This document shows, piece by piece, positions 15,505-18,291 of a DNA stretch of 18,291 bases (positions are counted from its first letter, which is position 1; every line of letters starts with the position of its first letter). The notes below the pieces were generated by a model. That model saw only the letters and a list, made by a program, of their open reading frames with translations. It ran no database searches and was not told where the DNA came from. Where the stretch lies: assembly GCA_002887195.1 (NCBI GenBank), contig PJAB01001005.1, positions 1 through 18,291 on the forward strand, written 5' to 3'. The position numbers and the translations under genes are program-made. This DNA is from Chrysochromulina parva (Eukaryota > Haptophyta > Prymnesiales > Chrysochromulinaceae).

Positions 15505-15823
15505 TCTTTGAGGTGCCTAATTTGCTTAATACAATGCAAAGGCCTCGACCTCCTCCTCCGGTGTGAAGTTACGTGCAATAGCAGCTGTTTGAACGGAGAT
15601 GCACAGACAGCCCTCAGCTCGCTGCGCGAGAGCTTGAAGACTACATTAGTCTTGTGGTACTTGATCAGGTTCTCGACGCGCAATCGATGTGAGCTTGGAC
15701 GTGAGCTTCCGTATTTGTGGACAGGAGCTTGCACAGTCGTTGTATGGCACGGTTGCGCTGTCTGATCATCACTGCCTTGTATGCTTCTTTCAGTGATTTT
15801 AACATACACAGTGATTTTAAAAC

Positions 15824-15869
15824 GTCTGCTGGTGATGAGGAAGTCCGAGTCTGCTGGTGATGAGGAAGT
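15824..15869. repeat. 21-bp direct repeat, 25-bp period
   Basis: Two copies of a block with core TCTGCTGGTGATGAGGAAGT at 15824-15844 and 15849-15869. CAGTGATTTTA is also doubled just upstream (about 15791 and 15809). Confidence 0.9.
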
Positions 15870-15935
15870 GCTCGGACGAGTGAGGCGTGTGAATCAATCT
15901 ACTGATGACTAACGCAATGTACACGAGGATAAAAA

Positions 15936-17852
15936 ATGCAACACACTTTGGCTGGCCCTTGGTCATGTAGAAGTCGCCCGTTTTCGCGCCGTGTTGGGCT
16001 ATCTGTCCCAATGCTCGTCGCCTTCGCCGCCGCAACGGCCAGTGCGTGGATGCTGTCTGCAGCTGCGCGCGGAGGCAGCCCCATGGCCGTCAGGGCTGCG
16101 ATGCAGCATTTTCGAGAGAACCGAGGACTGGTTGTGCTTCGATTCAAGCCAGCTGTACGTCGATCTGTCGTGCCGAAGAATATCCCTCTCGAGATAGTCT
16201 TCGAAGACGGCGACCTGCTGGTCATCAACAAGGTGCCTGGGATGACCGTCCAGCTCGCGCACAATGCCGTGGAGAATGCGGTCGTGTTCCACCTCAACTC
16301 CGCATCCGGCCAGTATGGCACACCGTCTTGGCCGTGGAGCAGCGAGGAATCTTTCGAAGGCATCGTGCACCGTCTAGACAAGGACACCTCAGGACTGCTG
16401 GCGATAGGCAAGCATCCTCAAGCGGCTCGCGCTCTCGATGCCGCATTCCGAGATCGCCGCGTCCACAAGGCGTACATCGCGCTCGGCGTCGGCGTGCCCT
16501 CGCGACGCCCCTCTGCGAGCCTCTGCGCGCTGGAAGCGGCCAACTATAAGGCGAGCAGGTGTGTGCCCAATGTGGAAGCGGCCATCGACAAGGCGGGCAG
16601 GTGCGTGCCGATGCAGAGAACGCTGAGCAGCGACGCGCCGGCCGCCGTCGAAGACGATACGGAGGACGATGCTGAGGACGACGTCGACGTAGCCGCTGAG
16701 GAGATTGCCGCTGATGAGGAGGCTCATCAGAAGCGCCTGGTGCGCGAGATCAAAGGCTGCGGCCAGGATGGGAGCCGCGCGCTGGCGATCCTCGAGCACG
16801 CCTACGTGGCGGGGCAGCGGCCGGGCGCCCCGTGCTATCTCGCCGCGCTGGAGGCGTGTGATCGAGCGTGCACAAGAGAGAGTTTCGTCAGCCGTGAGGC
16901 TGACGAAACCACGTCACGGTTGACGAGATTGTCGAGGTTGGCGAGCGCGCGACGAGATCGCGTGACGGACCGTCGGGCCTCCGTGCACGGCGCCGAGGCG
17001 GGAGATCTCCGCGAAGCTGCCCTTGCGCTGCTTGAGAGGATGCGCACACGCGGCCTGCTTCCCAGCGTCATGTGCTTCCAGGTCGCGATTGGGATGTGCT
17101 CCCGAGAGCCGCCGTTGTGGAGACGCGCCGTCGAGCTCGTCAGCCAGATGCAGGCGGCCGGCGGTGTGGGGGCCACGGAGCACTGCGTCAGCTCCGCCAT
17201 CAGCGCGTGCGGCCGTGCGGGCGAGCTTGAGGCGGCGATCTCGCTGCTCGAGCTCGCACGCGTCCTCCCGGGCGTCGACGAGGCCACTTGCACGCGCGCC
17301 GCCATCCGTGCGGCCGAGCGGTGTGGTGCGCCCGATACGGCGCGCGCGCTCGCCGCGAGCTTTGAGCTTCGGAGCACTAATATGGAAGGTGCGCCGCATG
17401 CCTTCCCTAATATGGAACCGATCGTCGTCGACGCGCCCATCGGCAAGATGAGCAAGTACACGATGGGGCTCATGGCCGTCAAGGATGGCGGCAAGGAGGC
17501 GCGGAGCGTCGTCACTCCGGTCGCGTACGACGGCGTTCACAGCTTGAGCCGCATCGTGATCGAGACAGGGCGCACGCACCAGATCCGAGTGCATATGGCC
17601 TCCGTGCTCGGCTGCCCGCTCGCCGGCGATGCGGAGTACGGCGGGCCCGGCGCGAAACGACGCCGAAGGGGCACCGCTTACGGCACGCACCTTGGATCGA
17701 GGAGGGCGCCGGTGGATCGCGTGATGCTCCATGCTGCTGAGCTTACACTTCCACACCCGATGACGGGCGTCGCGATCAGCCTGCGCTGCGCGCCGCCGCC
17801 AGACTTTTTGGCACTTGCGGGGGCGATGATGCCGTTGAGCTTGAAAGTTTAA
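15936..17852 (+). CDS. RluA-type RNA pseudouridine synthase with inserted PPR array
   Basis: Predicted enzyme that isomerises uridine to pseudouridine in RNA. The N-terminal catalytic half spans about residues 88-190 (LEIVFEDGDLLVINKVPGM, then HRLDKDTSGLLAIGK at 145-159, with Asp148 as the family's catalytic residue, then VHKAYIALGVG). The C-terminal half spans about 498-630 and holds SRIVIETGRTHQIRVHMA and the PLAGDAEYGG motif, both typical of RluA. Between them lie a 14-residue tandem repeat, an acidic stretch (about 239-262) and a helical PPR-like array (about 266-480: ALAILEHAYVAGQRP, AALALLERMRTRGLLPS, AVELVSQMQAAGG, AISACGRAGELEAAISLLEL). PPR arrays bind RNA, usually in organelles, so the array may direct the enzyme to its target. 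The leader MLVAFAAATASAW suggests a signal peptide cleaved before an aromatic residue, as in complex plastids. Start 15936 (AAAAATG) is used; Met26 at 16011 is an alternative. No introns are needed. The enzyme class is near certain; the target RNA is unknown. Confidence 0.88.
   Translation: MQHTLAGPWSCRSRPFSRRVGLSVPMLVAFAAATASAWMLSAAARGGSPMAVRAAMQHFRENRGLVVLRFKPAVRRSVVPKNIPLEIVFEDGDLLVINKVPGMTVQLAHNAVENAVVFHLNSASGQYGTPSWPWSSEESFEGIVHRLDKDTSGLLAIGKHPQAARALDAAFRDRRVHKAYIALGVGVPSRRPSASLCALEAANYKASRCVPNVEAAIDKAGRCVPMQRTLSSDAPAAVEDDTEDDAEDDVDVAAEEIAADEEAHQKRLVREIKGCGQDGSRALAILEHAYVAGQRPGAPCYLAALEACDRACTRESFVSREADETTSRLTRLSRLASARRDRVTDRRASVHGAEAGDLREAALALLERMRTRGLLPSVMCFQVAIGMCSREPPLWRRAVELVSQMQAAGGVGATEHCVSSAISACGRAGELEAAISLLELARVLPGVDEATCTRAAIRAAERCGAPDTARALAASFELRSTNMEGAPHAFPNMEPIVVDAPIGKMSKYTMGLMAVKDGGKEARSVVTPVAYDGVHSLSRIVIETGRTHQIRVHMASVLGCPLAGDAEYGGPGAKRRRRGTAYGTHLGSRRAPVDRVMLHAAELTLPHPMTGVAISLRCAPPPDFLALAGAMMPLSLKV
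16530..16613 (+). repeat. 42-bp tandem repeat in the synthase gene
   Basis: Units 16530-16571 and 16572-16613 each code 14 residues (LEAANYKASRCVPN and VEAAIDKAGRCVPM). They have diverged but stay in frame, in the linker between the first catalytic half and the acidic stretch. Confidence 0.85.
16882..16909 (+). repeat. Perfect 12-bp hairpin within the PPR coding region
   Basis: GTTTCGTCAGCC, loop GTGA, then GGCTGACGAAAC. It codes FVSREADET inside a segment that interrupts a PPR motif. Confidence 0.85.
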
Positions 17853-18291
17853 AAGTGACCAGAAATTTGCCCAGACGGTTTTCACGTTCACACGCCAGAG
17901 ATGGCCCACTCTGACGTGAGCCAAGCCGCCTGGCTCAGGTGGTTCGACACCTCGGCACGTGTAACTACCTAAAATCACCTTAAATCCTCACGTGAGCCAC
18001 ACGATGCACGAGTCGATTGCCTCGAACGCCACGTGCTCGGCGCGGCTCCAGCTGTCGCATTCCCACGTGAGCCAGCCTTCGAAATCTACACCTCGGCCTC
18101 GTCGGGGGGAGCCCAGGTGGTCAGGCACGACGAGCTGGCCCACGCTGCACGCTCCGCTCACCTTACCCCCTGCTCACGTGGCTCACCTGGCTCACCTGGG
18201 GATGGCTGGCTCATCTCACCCCCCTGCTCACGTGGCTCACGTGGCTCACCTGGGTCTGGCTGGCTCATCTCACCCCCCTGCTCACGTGGCT
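17853..18291. other. Intergenic spacer rich in CACGTG words
   Basis: No gene is seen in these 439 bases. CACGTG or close variants (CACGTGAGCC, CTCACGTGGC) recur many times from 17955 on. CACGTG is the G-box/E-box palindrome bound by bHLH and bZIP factors; a regulatory role is inference. Confidence 0.5.
18171..18291. repeat. 54-bp tandem repeat cut by the window end
   Basis: TGCTCACGTGGCT starts at 18171, 18225 and 18279, a constant 54-bp period. Each unit contains 9-bp sub-units (GGCTCACGT/GGCTCACCT) and a GGCTGGCTCATCTCACCCC block. The array continues past the window. Confidence 0.9.

Larger units (their letters stand above)
15254..15935. other. Spacer with short duplications and possible reverse coding remnants
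   Basis: No complete gene is seen. On the reverse strand two protein-like stretches share a frame: VENLIKYHKTNVVFKLSRSE (about 15700-15610) and ADAQMLAKTRGHTVENGGVY (about 15448-15380). They are separated by an in-frame TGA that lies in a 24-bp duplication. These may be upstream exons or remnants of the gene at 13610-15253. Composition is more AT-rich than in the neighbours. Confidence 0.35.

Noticed and set aside
15508..15765. Forward 85-codon open frame
   Set aside because: No recognisable motif and composition no better than the opposite frame; not supported as a gene.
18171..18291. Telomeric or subtelomeric repeat
   Set aside because: The 54-bp unit does not resemble a short TTAGGG-type telomere repeat.

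Overview
The window is nuclear DNA of a GC-rich unicellular eukaryote. Genes have GT-AG introns, there is a kinesin heavy chain, and there is a pseudouridine synthase/PPR fusion of the organellar RNA-processing type. The Pro/Ser-rich (PPPPSP-type) stalk of the first protein and a possible signal-plus-transit leader (ATASA|W) on the fusion enzyme fit an alga with a complex red-lineage plastid, for example a haptophyte or related group. That assignment is inference; no rRNA or other marker is present.

Layout. (1) 3-1841 (+): 3' part of a gene for a single-pass membrane protein with a Pro-rich outer region. (2) 1842-2600: non-coding, AT-richer, with a TTAC microsatellite and a 55-bp-spaced duplication. 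(3) 2601-11987 (+): one very large kinesin gene. I reconstruct 20 exons and 19 introns coding for about 2,112 residues; the exon lengths sum to 6,339 nt and the frame is kept through every junction. The motor domain lies in the first three exons; the rest is an Ala/Glu-rich coiled-coil tail. (4) 11988-12305: short convergent intergenic spacer. (5) 12306-13358 (-): uninterrupted coiled-coil protein of unknown function. (6) 13610-15253 (-): candidate multi-exon gene with an SH3/Tudor-like segment and a C-terminal CxxC...CxxC zinc ribbon; boundaries unresolved. (7) 15254-15935: AT-richer spacer with several short duplications and possible decayed coding pieces. (8) 15936-17852 (+): RluA-type pseudouridine synthase whose catalytic domain is split by a PPR array. 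(9) 17853-18291: non-coding, rich in CACGTG words, ending in a 54-bp tandem repeat cut by the window edge.

The most striking system is the intron set of the kinesin gene. Most of the 19 introns are short minisatellites of 10-12, 21 or 33-36 bp units. Nearly all units carry a CTGAT, CTAAT or CTCAT core, each of which fits the branch-point consensus YTNAY. Eleven introns end in CATYAG. Many introns are flanked by, or contain, imperfect copies of the adjoining exon sequence, and in three introns (12, 15, 18) an internal copy reproduces sequence from one or both sides of the exon junction. This is the pattern expected if introns arose by tandem duplication of exon segments holding an AG|GT site, followed by minisatellite growth. 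Short (21-54 bp) tandem duplications also occur in other genes and spacers here, so the same mutational process seems active throughout the window. The genes show no obvious shared pathway or operon-like arrangement.
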